DNA of 64,000 nt from Amaurobius ferox (Eukaryota; Arthropoda; Arachnida; Araneae; Amaurobiidae), in the NCBI GenBank assembly GCA_951213105.1, contig OX578133.1:141539313-141603312 (forward strand), in the 5' to 3' direction. Positions 23,843 through 34,760 of this stretch are shown piece by piece (the stretch's first letter is position 1; the number at the start of each line of letters is the position of its first letter). The translations under genes and the position numbers were made by a program. The notes beneath the pieces were generated by a model, which saw nothing but the letters and a program-made list of their open reading frames with translations, had not been told where the DNA came from and made no database searches.

Positions 23843-25613
23843 ATGACAGGTTTATAAATCTGCTCTTACCTCTTATAACAAGGCGGTTAGAGACTCCAAG
23901 AGAAACTCCTGGAGAAACTACTGCGAGGGTATGAAAGATGTTTCTGCAACAGCGAAACTGGTTAAGCTAATGGCAAAAAAAAGGAGTTGCAATCTTAATA
24001 CTGTCAAGTTACCAAATGGTGGTTTTTCTGGAATTGGAGAAGAGACCCTGGCTGAATTGCTCAGGGTTCATTTTCCGGTTTCTGATTCTTACGGCCACCT
24101 GATGCTTGCTCCACTTCTACATGTGATAGCAGTAAGTGGAGCATCGCTAGGAGTGTGGTTACTTTAGATAGGGTAAAATGGGCAATTAATTCTCATAAAC
24201 CCTATAAAACTCCTGGGACTGATGGCATCATTCCAATTCTTCTCCAGGAGGGAATTGAGGTGCTTGCTCCCATTCTCTGTAGATTTTACAGAGCCTGTAT
24301 TGCTTTTAGTCACGTACCATCCGCCTGGAGGCATACTAAGGTAATCTTTATTCCAAAGATTGGTAAAGATAACTATTACGAGGCCAAATCCTTCAAGCCT
24401 ATTAGCCTTACGTCTTTTCTTCTAAAGACTATTGAAAAGCTTATTGACAGATATATTAGAGCAGTGGTTCTGGCTGTTATGCCACTGTCTAGTTCTCAGC
24501 ATGCCTATCAACCGGGTAAATCTACGGCTACCACCCTCTATGGTCTCTCCTTTATTTTGGATAGAAACTTCAATGCTAAGGAAATTGCTCTTGCCACTTT
24601 TCCAGACATTGAAGGTGCCTTTGATAAAGTGCCCATTGACACCATCCTGTATGCCCTTGACAGGAAAGGTGTTGATATTACGATCTCTTGTTGGATCAAG
24701 AACATGTTATCCAATAGGTACATTTGTGAATCATTACTGGATGATAGTATGACAGTGCATGCTCTGGCGGGCTGTCCGCAAGGAGGGGTGCTTTCACCAA
24801 TTCTCTGGTGCTTACTTGCTGACTCTCTTTTGAAAAGCATCATTGGTTCTGGTGTATCCTGTGTTGGATATGCTGACGACGTTGTTATCATTGCCAGGAG
24901 CAAATTTGGTAATACTGTCTCTGAAATGATGTCCACTGCTCTTAGGAGTGTTGAGACATGGTGCAACAACAATGGTCTGTCTGTTAGCCTGCAGAAGACT
25001 GCCATGGTTGTGTTTACTAGAAAACATATTCTTAATCTTAGAGACATTCGTTTCTTTGGTCAGAAGCTCACTTGCTCCAAAGAAGTAAAATTCTTAGGAA
25101 TCTTCTTAGGGTCTCAACTGGAAGAGACACCTGGAATACTGCATAACTAAAGTCAAAAGAATCTTCTGGTCTTGTAGGAATGCTATTGGGAGAACCTGGG
25201 GTCTGAATCCCAAGGCTATCCATTGGATTTACTCTATGGTTATCTGTCACATCATTTCCTATGGCTCCATTATTTGGTGGTCTAGAATCAGATGCGAAAC
25301 TGATAAATTAGATTTAATTAAGCTCCAAAGGATGGTGTGTACTGCGATATCTGGTTGCATGAAAACCACTCCCACTGCAACTCTTGAACTTTTGCTTGGA
25401 TTGCACCCTCTCTACATGCACATTGAAGCTCTGGTTCTCATCTGTATGAACAGACTTAAATATCTGAAACAATGGAAGGACTATTCAAAGTATTTATCTT
25501 GGAGTGGTCTAAAGAGTAATGCTGTTAATCATCCTTACTTCCATATGCCATCTAATGGCATTCGTGTCAAATATACTTTTGACAAACCTTATGTAATTCA
25601 GGTCCCTTCGTGA
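23843..25613 (+). pseudogene. LINE ORF2: reverse transcriptase, frameshifted
   Basis: The linker region is open from about 23850 to 24167, then shifts frame near 24150. RT proper starts at TPGTDGI (about 24209), followed by ATFPDIEGAFDKV (first catalytic Asp), GCPQGGVLSPILW and the catalytic box YADD at 24869-24880, then EVKFLGIFLG. Another shift occurs near 25115. The thumb region runs to an in-frame TGA at 25611-25613, consistent with a CGA to TGA CpG transition. Confidence 0.9.
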
Positions 25614-26489
25614 GATGACTGGAAGAGGACTCCTACCTACAATAAACAGAGTTGCATTGTTTGGTACACGGATGGCTCAAAGCTAGGCACTAGTATTGGT
25701 ACTGGTGTATGCTGTCCGGATGATGGCACAAAACTGTCTTATCCTCTCGGCAGTTATGCTACTGTCTTTCAGGCTAAGGTTTTTGCCATTCTCAAGTGTT
25801 GTAGAATTTGCTATGACAGAAAATACAGGAACAACCAAATACTTATCTGTTCTGATAGTCAAACTGCTCTTATGGCCCTAGGGGAGTCCACTATGACGTT
25901 TTCCCTTGTTTGGGAGTGCTATAATGCACTTTGTGAAATTGCTAGCAATAACAGAGTCATCCTCTACTGGGTGCCTGGACATTCGGGCATTCCAGGAAAT
26001 GAGTTGGCTAATGAATTGGCTAGGAAAGGTTCTTGTACTCCCTTTGTTGGTCCTGAGCTGGCTTTGGGTATTCCCAATGAACTTACCAGAAGAACTGTTT
26101 ATGACATCTTCAGAAAGCTTCAGTGCAAGAACTGGAGTAATACCAAGGGTCAAAGGCAGGCAAAAATACTCAACTGCAATTGCCCTAGCATACGTCAGAA
26201 GGAATCATTTAAGCTCAGTAGAACTAACATCAGAAGGGCTGCTGGGCTCCTTACTGGGCACTGCACCCTTAAAAGACACCTAAATATTATGGGTGTCACG
26301 AAGGATTTGCTTTTCAGAGGCTGCAATTATAGCGAAGAAACTGCTGCTCACATTCTTTGTGAATGTGAGGCCTTCTCCGTCCACAGGTTCGAACACATAG
26401 GACGACATATAATTGACCCATGGGAGCTGAATGACATTTCTGTCAAATGCCTGCTTATCTTTGCTTCGGCTACTGGTCTCTTTTTGTAG
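25614..26489 (+). pseudogene. LINE ORF2: RNase H and C-terminal Cys motif
   Basis: Same frame as the RT thumb after the TGA. RNase H shows Asp in VWYTDGSKLG (about 25656), Glu position in the KVFAI region, Asp in ICSDSQTALM (about 25852) and HSGIPGNELANELA (about 25980). This domain removes template RNA. Past it lies GLLTGHCTLKRHL and a Cys/His motif (GCNYSEETAAHILCEC) characteristic of I-superfamily ORF2 ends. Stop at 26487-26489. Confidence 0.88.
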
Positions 26490-26571
26490 AGATCTTCTTG
26501 TTTGGGGTAGCACAATAGACCTCTGGTAGATGTGCTGGGCTCTCCTGGAGCCACCCGTCTTCATTTCATTC

Positions 26572-27180
26572 AACCTTAATAATTAATCAGAATATAAAAA
26601 TAAGCTAATTTAGTCAATCTAACATGCAGTATTTAGAAAATGGAGATAGATGGAAAAATATACTAATCGACTCTCGGCGATTCATGAGAACATAAACTGA
26701 ATTGCACAATTGCACCGTTTATATGCAAATAATTATAAAATTATCCGTTCAGTGACTTTTAAGAAATACATTTATTACTTCCATGAAAAAACAAACATTC
26801 TGTACAACAGTAAATCACCATTGTCACCGTGATTTGATTGGCACTACCGTGCACACAGCTGTAAATCCCCATTGGCATGTTAATTTGATTGGCATTAACG
26901 GGCAAGCAGCCGTAAATCCTCATAGTCATGTTAATTTGATTGGCATTAATGCCCATTCGGTCGTAAATCCCCTTTATTACGTTGATTTGTTTGAGCTTAG
27001 CGTGAATGCAGTCATAAATTTACATTGATCTTCATAGAAGATAATTTTTTCATAGCAAACTCTGTAAATTCTGTAATCCATAGTTTCCTATAGAAACTAC
27101 AAATATCCCCTAATAATCGCCATCTCTGTGAGCAGCAGGTCGACAAGTTGAAAATTCCCTAATTTTTCCAGAATTTTGAA
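26572..27180. repeat. dispersed repeat segment, copy A right part
   Basis: Resumes the segment interrupted by Copia and the LINE: one more satellite unit (26584-26760), the 51-bp minisatellite, then GTTGAAAATTCCCTAATTTTTCC. Colinear with 35000-35640. Confidence 0.7.
26810..27025 (+). repeat. 51-bp minisatellite, about four copies
   Basis: Units start GTAAATCCCC and contain GTTAATTTGATTGGCATTAA. Four units of exactly 51 bp run head to tail. Because 51 is 17 codons, one frame stays open and gives a 17-residue repeat (VNLIGIN core), but the sister array at 35195-35410 has indels that break the frame. Confidence 0.8.
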
Positions 27181-27399
27181 CGAAAAAATGATTGTTAGGG
27201 AGGGATGACATTATTACCCATAGCAACCACAAAATGGAAGGAAGCAAAATGTGGGAAAATTAGAATAAGTGCGGGATACAGTAAGAATAGGTGCATTTAT
27301 GCAAATATTTCATTTCTATGCCTGTTCTTCATGTGATAGCGCTGATAAGCGATTTAAAGGATTTGACACATGTGGACAGTTGTTGTTCCAAGTGAGGGG
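27181..27399. other. spacer before Tc1 relic
   Basis: Unique-looking AT-rich sequence. A weak match to the Tc1 terminal repeat may lie near 27345-27375, not secure. Confidence 0.35.
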
Positions 27400-28775
27400 T
27401 TTTAAGGAAGTTCCCAAGTTTTAAGGGAAAGATTTGATTGACGAACTTGAAATTTTTGGTATGTCTTCCTGATATCACTTAGATTTTAAGTGTGACCGTG
27501 TGACTGTATTATTGGAAAGATCGAAGGAGGGTGAAAAATAACAGATGTTGCCAGGGAGCTCGACATCACCCACAACATTGTTTCACAGTTATGGCAAGCA
27601 TTTAAAACAACTGGAATGTGTAGCAAGCGTCATGGGGAAGGTTGTGTTAGAAGTACGACACCTGCAGGAGACATGTACATTTTCCTATCGGAAAAAAGGA
27701 ACCAGTGCACCACAACTCAGCAGGTGGCAAATCAGTTTCTTGCTACCACCGGACAGCGGATTTCCCAAAAAACTGTAGCTAGACGTTTGGGAGGAGGAGA
27801 ACTATACACCCACAAACCTGTTGTGAGTTGAAGACCCAGATCACACGACCAACCCTAAGGCTTATATCAGCTATTTGTGTGGCCGGGACCTGTTGTGTGT
27901 GTCCCATTGTTCAGACTGCACCATACCGCTCGTTTACAATGGTGTCATGAGCATCAAAATTGGACAGAACAGGAATGGGCTTGCATACTATTCTCAGATG
28001 AGAGTAGGTTAAGTCTGTCATCGGATTGTTGACACCAACTGATCTGGCATAAGAGTGTTACTGCTTATAGTCTAGAAAATATCCAAGAAAGGGACCGATA
28101 TACGACATGCTGTATCATGGTATGGGCCAGCATGATGATCAATGGCCGCACACATTGATGAAGTTCTACAGCCTCATGTTCGCCTTTTCCATGGAGTTGT
28201 CAGTGATAAATTTGTTTTCAAGGATGACAATGCACCATGTCATTGAAGCCTCCCTGTTTAGGATTGTCTAGTCAGCGAGGGTATTCAATGCCTCGTATAG
28301 CCAGCACGTTCTCCAGATCTAAACCCCATTGAAAATATTTGGGATGCTTTGGGGAGGCGACTTGTTGGTCGAAAATATCCTCCATCCAACAAGAACACCC
28401 TTATCTGTGCACTGACAGAGGAGTGGGATAACTTGTCTCTCAACAGCTGCCAGATAATCATGTGCAAAGCATGACATGACATGTGGAATGTTGCATTGCA
28501 TTCCATGGTGGACATATTTTGTACTGACACCTTTCTCATAGGTGCCTGTTGTTATTCATATGCATTTTTCCATTTCTCAGTACACAGCATCAAATGAACA
28601 CTGTTTTTTTTTTTCAGATGTTTCAAAATCTTCTGTCTTTTCCAGAACAGTAAATGATCTTTATTCTAATGTCTGAACAGTGTGGCAACAATATTTTATC
28701 GTGCTGGGCCTCCACCTCCGCTTAATGTTGTACTACATTGCAATTTGTGATCTGTCCTTAGCAATTATCCAGCAG
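27400..28775 (+). mobile_element. Tc1/mariner element, copy 1, inactive
   Basis: The right terminal repeat (GCAATTATCCAGCAG, ending at 28775, next to TA) is the reverse of the left end of copy 2 at 40881. Inside lies a Tc1-type transposase relic. The left terminus could not be defined. The right flank is a TA microsatellite that also holds the 28789-30248 element. Confidence 0.75.
27462..28560 (+). pseudogene. Tc1-like transposase relic
   Basis: The N-terminal paired-type HTH is visible as DVARELDITHNIVSQLWQAFK, with KRNQCTTTQQVANQFLATTG and ISQKTVARRL forming the second HTH. The catalytic domain shows FSDESR at about 27990 (first Asp), VWASMM, then DDNAPCH at about 28225 (second Asp) and ARSPDLNPIENIW at about 28305-28345, which carries the third acidic residue. 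Stops and shifts occur at about 27540, 27830, 28245 and later. The enzyme would cut and paste the element at TA sites. Confidence 0.85.
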
Positions 28776-28788
28776 TATATATATATAT
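28776..28788. repeat. TA microsatellite, left part
   Basis: TATATATATATAT between the Tc1 end and the next element; continues at 30249-30269. Confidence 0.85.
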
Positions 28789-30248
28789 CAGGCTTCCGGA
28801 AATCGCACGTCCTCCCGTCCTCGCCGGGTTAAAATTCGGCGAGGACGACCAATTTTCGAAAGTTGCCGTCCTCTCGGACGGCCTTGAGATTAGAGATTCC
28901 GTAAAAAAAAAAAGATAACAAATTGTTGTCATCGTAAAATTGTGGCGAAAATTGAAATGTCGTCACCTGCAAATCCCCCTAGTGTGCATTATCAATGCCT
29001 TCTTTCTAGGCGATCCATCAGATCTGAATTGTAACCATAGGTGCTAGTTATTTTTTCTCCCCTCATCATCCACCCAGTGAATCCGATGATCGCACGAAAA
29101 TGCGATAGGGCACTCACGATCGAAGTGACATGTTCTCTTCTCCTTTTCAAGGTCTACATGAGCAGAAATTTTCGGATTTTCATAAGACCGACAATACCAA
29201 TGCTTAAATCCAGACCAAGCCCGAAGAAATTTATAAATGTAGAATGAACTCGGCCTGAAGATAACTGCGTCTCAGCAGGCCCGAAATAATTTGTATTCAA
29301 ATATGTTAAAAATAAATTTTTCAAAATTTTGTACGGATAATTTAGTTTATTTTCTTAAACATTTATCTTTACACAGCTGAAATAAAAGCAATAAGTTCAT
29401 GCATTCAATTTAAATCCATTTTTAAAATTTTCAAAAGAAATATGTTCGGCCCGGTCGTAACGGACGTTTAAAAAACAACAAAAAAAAAGACTCAACCCTG
29501 CCCTAAACAATAGAAAACTCAAGTCCAGCCCAGGCCTAAGCCCAAATCACCATTTAACTTTTTAAAACCCAAACTATAAAATTTTCATTTGCTGTAATAG
29601 ACGGGAGTAAGTAACAAGTTTGAATTTTTGGAATGGATTCTTCTAGTTTCTGCTAGAAGTGTTTTATTTTCTTTCCCACTTTGGCTTCAACTTTAAAACT
29701 AAAATGCTTAAAATTCATTCATGGCATTTGTTCCAGTTGTTTGACAACTGAAGTTAAAGTATGAAACATCTATTCAGTCCAAGAAGATTTTAATCTTGAT
29801 TGACTACATTCCCTAGAAATTAAGAGTACCGATGAGGTTTAAACTGCTTAGAGACAAGAGGATTTATATGATTATTTATTTACCACGCCTTCAAGTTACC
29901 AAACATTGAAAAAAGGAGCGATTCCTTACAGATCTTACCCCTTTGACCCCACCCATAGATCGGAATTCCCCCGGTCATATCCATTATTGGAGACTCCGCG
30001 TCGGCGACTTTCATCGCGGCGGTTAAGTGCTGTGGGGGTGGTGTATGAATATGCAGTTATCGCACTTCATCGTGAGACAGTTGGTTCTAATTTATTATTG
30101 TTGTACGATGTATTTAAGCACATATATTAAGGAATATAAAGTGAAAAAAAATTCTTAGGAGGACGGGTAAAAAGTTTCGAGGACGGGTAAAAAGTTTCAA
30201 TAGCCGTCCTCGCGGACGGGCTAGATTTTGCCGATTTCCCGAAGCCTG
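28789..30248. mobile_element. 1.46-kb non-autonomous TIR element with GC-rich palindromic ends
   Basis: Ends are CAGGCTTCCGGAAATCG and CGATTTCCCGAAGCCTG, inverted repeats with one mismatch. Subterminal palindromes are dense: GTCCTCGCCG / CGGCGAGGAC at about 28818-28855, GCCGTCC-TCTC-GGACGGC near 28864-28881 and GCCGTCC-TCGC-GGACGG near 30203-30219. A 20-bp unit GAGGACGGGTAAAAAGTTTC is tandemly doubled at 30162-30199. The CAG start and an apparent ATATATAT duplication would suit hAT, but a TA duplication cannot be excluded inside the microsatellite. No transposase was found; a 74-codon frame at 29906-30130 is unassigned. Confidence 0.75.
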
Positions 30249-31410
30249 ATATATATATATATATATATACATGAATCTATAAAATCGCTTGCTTCTCTAT
30301 AAAAGTAAAATCAGTAAATATTCCATCCATATCACTTATATTTCAGACTCCAGAGCTAAATAATTTTAAGTAAAAAAATTTAGCAATTCTTATACAACTC
30401 ATCTTACAATCGCTTGTTTTGTTTACATTTTGCATAAGTTAAAATTAGGCTTCATTGTAGAAGTAATCAAAGTTTAGTGATCATTTAAAATAAAAAATAT
30501 TGTAATTGCATAAGCACAGAAATTACAAACACAGATAATATGCAAAAATAAAGCAATTTTTGGGATGGATGCAACACTAAATATAAATACAAGAAAGACC
30601 ATGCACAAAGCTTTGATTATAAAACATTATCCAACTGTAATTTTATTTAAACATCTCTAAAATACGATACATTCAGAGGCAATATTATTTTAATTATCAC
30701 AGAACTATAATAATTTATTTACTTGGAAAATTAAACCATGGAGGTAAAAGTATGTTCTAACTCCATGCTTAAAACTTCATTCAAATTTTATTCAAATGAC
30801 GTCATCAAAATATAAATCGTCTGGCTCTCTGTGTAAAAGCAGTAAGTATTTCATTCATACAATTTTATTTCAGACTCCACAGTTAAATAATTTTGCTTGA
30901 AAAAAAAATCAGTAATTCTTATACAACTCATCTTACAATCATTTGTTTACATTTTGCATTCACTAAAGTTAGGTTTCGTTGTAGAAATAATCAAAGATTG
31001 ATGATCATTTAAACTAAAAAATATTGTAACTGCCTTGGTGTAGAATATGGATGCACAGAAAAAATGCAAAAATAAATTGGTTTTAGGATGGATGCAACAT
31101 TAAATATAAATTAAAAAGAACTTTAATTTGAATACTTCCTAAAATTTTCGAAGCAATTTGTCAATTTTAACTTCGCATAAAAAACATTTCAAAAATTAGG
31201 TCCCATAGGGTTCAATGTATTTTAATTTTTCAACCTAGTTTCAATCTAAAATTAATTGGGTGATATTATTAATTTACATTCCTATATGTCCCACAGACCG
31301 TCTCAACAACATACTACAATTCCATTTTGATAGTCATTTTTACGGCAGTTAGTGCGCAGACAGAATGAACAAAGTCATAAACACTTTTCAACTATGTTAT
31401 AAAGTGTTAG
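30249..31410. repeat. inverted counterpart of 4630-4900 and 7430-8340
   Basis: After the TA run come two related blocks (about 30280-30720 and 30840-31130) sharing CTTATACAACTCATCTTACAATC, AAATAATTTT, GATCATTTAAA and GGATGGATGCAACA. Then 31130-31410 has CGAAGCAATTTGTCAATTTTAA and CTGTCTGTCC-type sequence in reverse. No gene was seen. Confidence 0.5.
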
Positions 31411-31871
31411 CGATAAAAACTAGGCTGAATTTTTCTTGGGGGTGCTCAGGTTGGGATTTCTGCTTGGCTATGACCCAAGATATTGTTCAATTTATTAACT
31501 CAATTGAGACATAAATTAGCAAGCCAAATAGAACTAAATTAAAATCCAACTGACTGAATTGAGCTCAAAACCACTTAACATTACTGGATCCTGAATGGCA
31601 AAATGGACAATATGATGAGGATCGAAATTCACACTAAAGGCACTAATTGTGTAAGCCCATTCTTCTTAGTACGTTTCTACACACCATTGAATTTAACCAA
31701 TGGACTTATTCAAAATCATAACACCCATCTCCCAACTCGCTGAAGTAAACAGTACACAGATTGCATGCAATTTTCGCAGTTATTTATACCAATAAAACTG
31801 ATTTATTTTGTTATTTTATATAAACTACCCTGCTTTAATTCCTGGGCAATGTTGAGCACATTTTCTAGTTA
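31411..31871. other. gene-free stretch
   Basis: AT-rich, no frames or repeat termini of note; 31826-31850 resembles the CCTGGGCAATG start of the 10795 repeat. Confidence 0.4.
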
Positions 31872-31958
31872 TGCAATAAAAAATTTAAAATCCTTTGATT
31901 TTTTATTGCATATTATAAATTTATATGTCTGAATATAATTATTCAGACATATAAATTT
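31872..31958. repeat. two adjacent inverted repeats (hairpins)
   Basis: TGCAATAAAAAAT at 31872-31884 pairs with a later ATTTTTTATTGCA. Directly beyond, 31917-31935 (AAATTTATATGTCTGAATA) pairs perfectly with 31940-31958 around a 4-nt loop. Paralogous intron flanks near 35850 and 37310 lack the second hairpin. Confidence 0.85.
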
Positions 31959-31959
31959 G

Positions 31960-32330
31960 TTTGAGTTTCAAATGCAAAATGAATGTAATGAAAACATATT
32001 AAAATTTTCATAAAAATAAAGTTTATGGAAAATAAATGTTTTACCTGAACTAAGTTGATTTTCAATTCTCATTTCTGGAACATATATTTGAGTTGATTCC
32101 AGAAAATTGGAATCTAAAAATATTAAAAGTAAAGCTAAATATAGAAATTAATAAAAGAAGAATGGTAGAAACATAATCTGAATCTACTGTCACTGGATGG
32201 TATAATTATCAAAGTTCTTTTTGCAATGAACAATCTTGATTATTTTGACATCTTTACTTAAGCATAACTGGGTACACTGGTGTGTGTACACTGGATACAC
32301 TTGTGTTTGTTTAGTGTTTGACACGATGAC
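31960..32330 (-). repeat. exon-bearing unit 1 (exon plus intron flanks)
   Basis: About 350 bp aligning with 35790-37190 (interrupted by piggyBac) and 37200-37570: TTTGAGTTT..AAAATGAATG.AATGAAAACAT, exon, then AAAAATA..AAAGTAAAG and GAAATTAATAAAAGA. Confidence 0.7.
32045..32113 (-). CDS. 69-nt phase 1-1 repeat exon (last seen in gene order)
   Basis: On the minus strand, TTTTTAG precedes 32113 and GTAAAA follows 32045. The 69 nt stay open only in phase 1 and encode D-SNFLESTQIYVPEMRIENQLSS. It is a clear paralogue of the exon at 37405-37473 and the dead one at 37007-37075, with matching intron flanks. The peptide has a T-Q-x-aromatic motif (TQIY), acidic and Asn/Gln residues and no membrane or enzyme motif. 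Family unknown. Conserved frame, length and splice sites argue for a real exon. Confidence 0.72.
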
Positions 32331-32584
32331 TGCCATCTATGAGATAATTTGTAGTTGGCAATCTGCCACTGGATGCCTACTTTGAGCTATCTCGTAGTTG
32401 GCCATTTAATTTCTAACACAAACTATGACCATTCTTGTAGGTAAGATGTGTTAACTATACATATTGGGCATCTCTGTGGCAAGTTAATTAAAAGTCTTGA
32501 TAGCAGCAGGACCTTGGACAATATTATTTTTAAAAACAAGACTTATTTTGCCACAAAAAGTATAAAATAAAAACCCTATAATTT

Positions 32585-33366
32585 CACATCAGGGTTCATG
32601 CCTAATTTTCAAAATGAAATTCCCTGAGTTTTCCAGGTTTTCCCTGTTGTCTTCATAAAAATTCCAGATACTGCATACTACTATTTTAAAGCCAATTTCA
32701 AAAAATAATTTTAGATTTAACTAATATTTAATTTTAGATTTAACTAATATTTAATTTTAGATTTAACTAATATTTAATATGAATACATGACAGTGAGAAC
32801 AAAAAAAATTCAAAATAACTCAAAATTGTCCATATTTGTAAACAATTTTAACTGCATATACAGTACAACCTCAAAAATCTTGACTTCGCAATTTTGGATT
32901 TTAGAATTTTCTGGAATATACAGTTTGGATAAAATTCAAACTTAATATCAACTAGATACACTATGAAACATTATTTTTTAGTAAAAATAATGACAAAAGT
33001 CAAGTTAACTCATTAAAAAATATTATTTAATGCAGAACTAGATAGAATTTTTTGAAATTCGAGTGAAATTTCACATTTTCTATGGTAGCATTAGACAAAA
33101 GTTTGCATAATCATGCATAAAAGGGTTATTTATGACTCGATCACGAAACTTAACAGCTTCAATTATTATTGTGATGCCACTCAGCTGATGAAGTTTTCAG
33201 TGGTAAAAAAAGAAACTATCAGTAGTTTTAAGATTTTTTCAGTAATCAGGTTAAGAAATGAAATATATATGCTCACATAATACAAAAATGCATATATAAA
33301 ATTATTTTAGCATATATATATAATTATGCATTATATATATTTATAAGTTTTATTCAATTAAAAATA
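32585..33366. repeat. dispersed repeat segment, copy B left part
   Basis: Colinear with 10960-12195. Ends at the TA where the 33367-34760 element is inserted and resumes at 34761. Confidence 0.75.
32707..32775 (+). repeat. 23-bp unit in three perfect tandem copies
   Basis: The unit starts AATTTTAGATTTAACTAA. Copies at 32707-32729, 32730-32752 and 32753-32775. The paralogous position near 11071 has one copy. Confidence 0.95.
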
Positions 33367-34760
33367 CACCCAACTCTTTTTTTACATGCTTTTATTTTAC
33401 ACAAATTTGAAGTTACACGGTTCAAAAAAGTCTTCCTTTTTTGAAAAATTTATTTGATCTAACACGATTTCAAAGTTATTGTCTTATACTTATGTACATG
33501 ACCATGAGCTGTCTAGTATAAATTGTAATCTTTGGTACTAATGTATAAAAAAAAATTCACGTTTTTACCACACTTCAAAAATTAGGCAGCACTGTGTGCA
33601 TTGTTATAACGTTATCGAATAAAGGGATTCTCCAGTAACTACTGGGGAATCCCCTCAATTATTAAGGGGATTCCCGATGATTGCAACGAATAATTATGTA
33701 ACTAAATATTATTTCTTTATTTCTATTTTTAATTTTGAGTTTTCTATTCTTAACCCTTTCGCGACGATCGGCACGCCCACGTGCCAGCTGCGAACTTGCA
33801 TTCAAGGACGGACGGCACGCACTCGTGACGCAGGAAACTTTACCGTAAGCGGAGAGTGGCACTTATACGTGCCTCCACGTGGAACATTTTAATTTGTCTA
33901 CTAGATGGCGTTACATATCCGTGGAACTAACTTCAATGAATTTTGCAGAGGCATGACCTTGGCAGAAGAGGATCGAATGAATTATTTCTCCATTTGGAGC
34001 AGGAAATATCATTTTGTAATATAAACAGACAGAGCAATTCTCGTAGCATCAACAATTTTATAATTGAGTTTCGGTTTTTATTTTTATTTCAGCATTATGA
34101 TTTCGTTGGTGAATCATAGGAATATAAGAGAGCATTTTTTTTTGTTTGGGTTTTAGAGGCAGTGAAATTATTCGTTTATTTCGGATAAAAGAATGGGAGC
34201 AACTAACGAGTATTTTGTATTCAGATTTGTATGAAAAATATATATCAAATAGAAAATAAATATTTCTTTTCTTCCTGAAAAAAAGTAGATTTCTGTGTTG
34301 AATAGGTGATTTTTAGTGAATTTTTTTCGAGAGTTAGGCTTAGTGCAAAAAATGTGTCGTCATTTGGGACCAGTTTGGAAGCGAAGCGCTCCGTCTTTTG
34401 GGCCACGACAGCTCCGGAATGCCGCCGTCGCGAAAGGGTTAATTGTGGATTAACAGATTATTTTTTTTTTGCTTGCGCTACTTATTTTTACCTATGAATT
34501 ATGTATTTTAAGTTTTATTGCTCAATAAAATTGCATATATGTATATATCATTCGTATGCATATCAGAACTTTTACAGTTTTCAGAATTTTTTTAACACGG
34601 TTTTTAAACTAAATATAGTTCTTTATTTCATCTTACACAGCTTTCGGATAACGTGGAACGTATCCCCAATTTTACTATAGTAAACTTATCGGTCTTTACA
34701 CTTTTTTTTTACATGAATTTCTGAGAAACGTATCTACCGTGTAAAAAAAAGAGTTGGGTG
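33367..34760. mobile_element. TA-flanked TIR element containing a nested piggyBac MITE
   Basis: Ends are CACCCAACTCTTTTTTTACA and its inverse GTAAAAAAAAGAGTTGGGTG. TA lies on both sides (33365-33366 and 34761-34762). The empty site is preserved at about 12197-12220 as TTAAAAATACTTTATATTGAAAAC, which fixes the boundaries. Without the nested insert the element is about 705 bp and has no transposase, so it is a mariner/pogo-type non-autonomous copy. Confidence 0.88.
33754..34438 (+). mobile_element. piggyBac MITE (copy A) inside the TA element
   Basis: Flanked by TTAA (33750-33753 and 34439-34442) with terminal inverted repeats CCCTTTCGCGACG and CGTCGCGAAAGGG. Its left end matches, inverted, the right end of copy B (35903-36971) for about 150 bp, and its right end matches the left end of B. 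It keeps only ends, so it is a deletion derivative mobilised in trans by piggyBac transposase. Confidence 0.9.

Larger units (their letters stand above)
20925..26571 (+). mobile_element. I-superfamily (LOA-like) non-LTR retrotransposon, inactive
   Basis: A 5.6-kb LINE with 5'UTR, ORF1, and ORF2 encoding APE-type endonuclease, RT, RNase H and a C-terminal Cys motif. It is bounded by a perfect 12-bp target duplication AACCTTAATAAT (20913-20924 and 26572-26583) that belongs to the satellite repeat. The 3' end is a short TTCATTTCATTC tail, not poly-A. RNase H after RT and the ORF1 type point to the I superfamily, most like LOA. ORF2 has about four frameshifts and one stop. Confidence 0.88.

Noticed and set aside
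24538..25047. 169-codon minus-strand frame
   Set aside because: Antisense shadow of the LINE RT domain.
28285..28539. 84-codon minus-strand frame
   Set aside because: Antisense of the Tc1 transposase relic.
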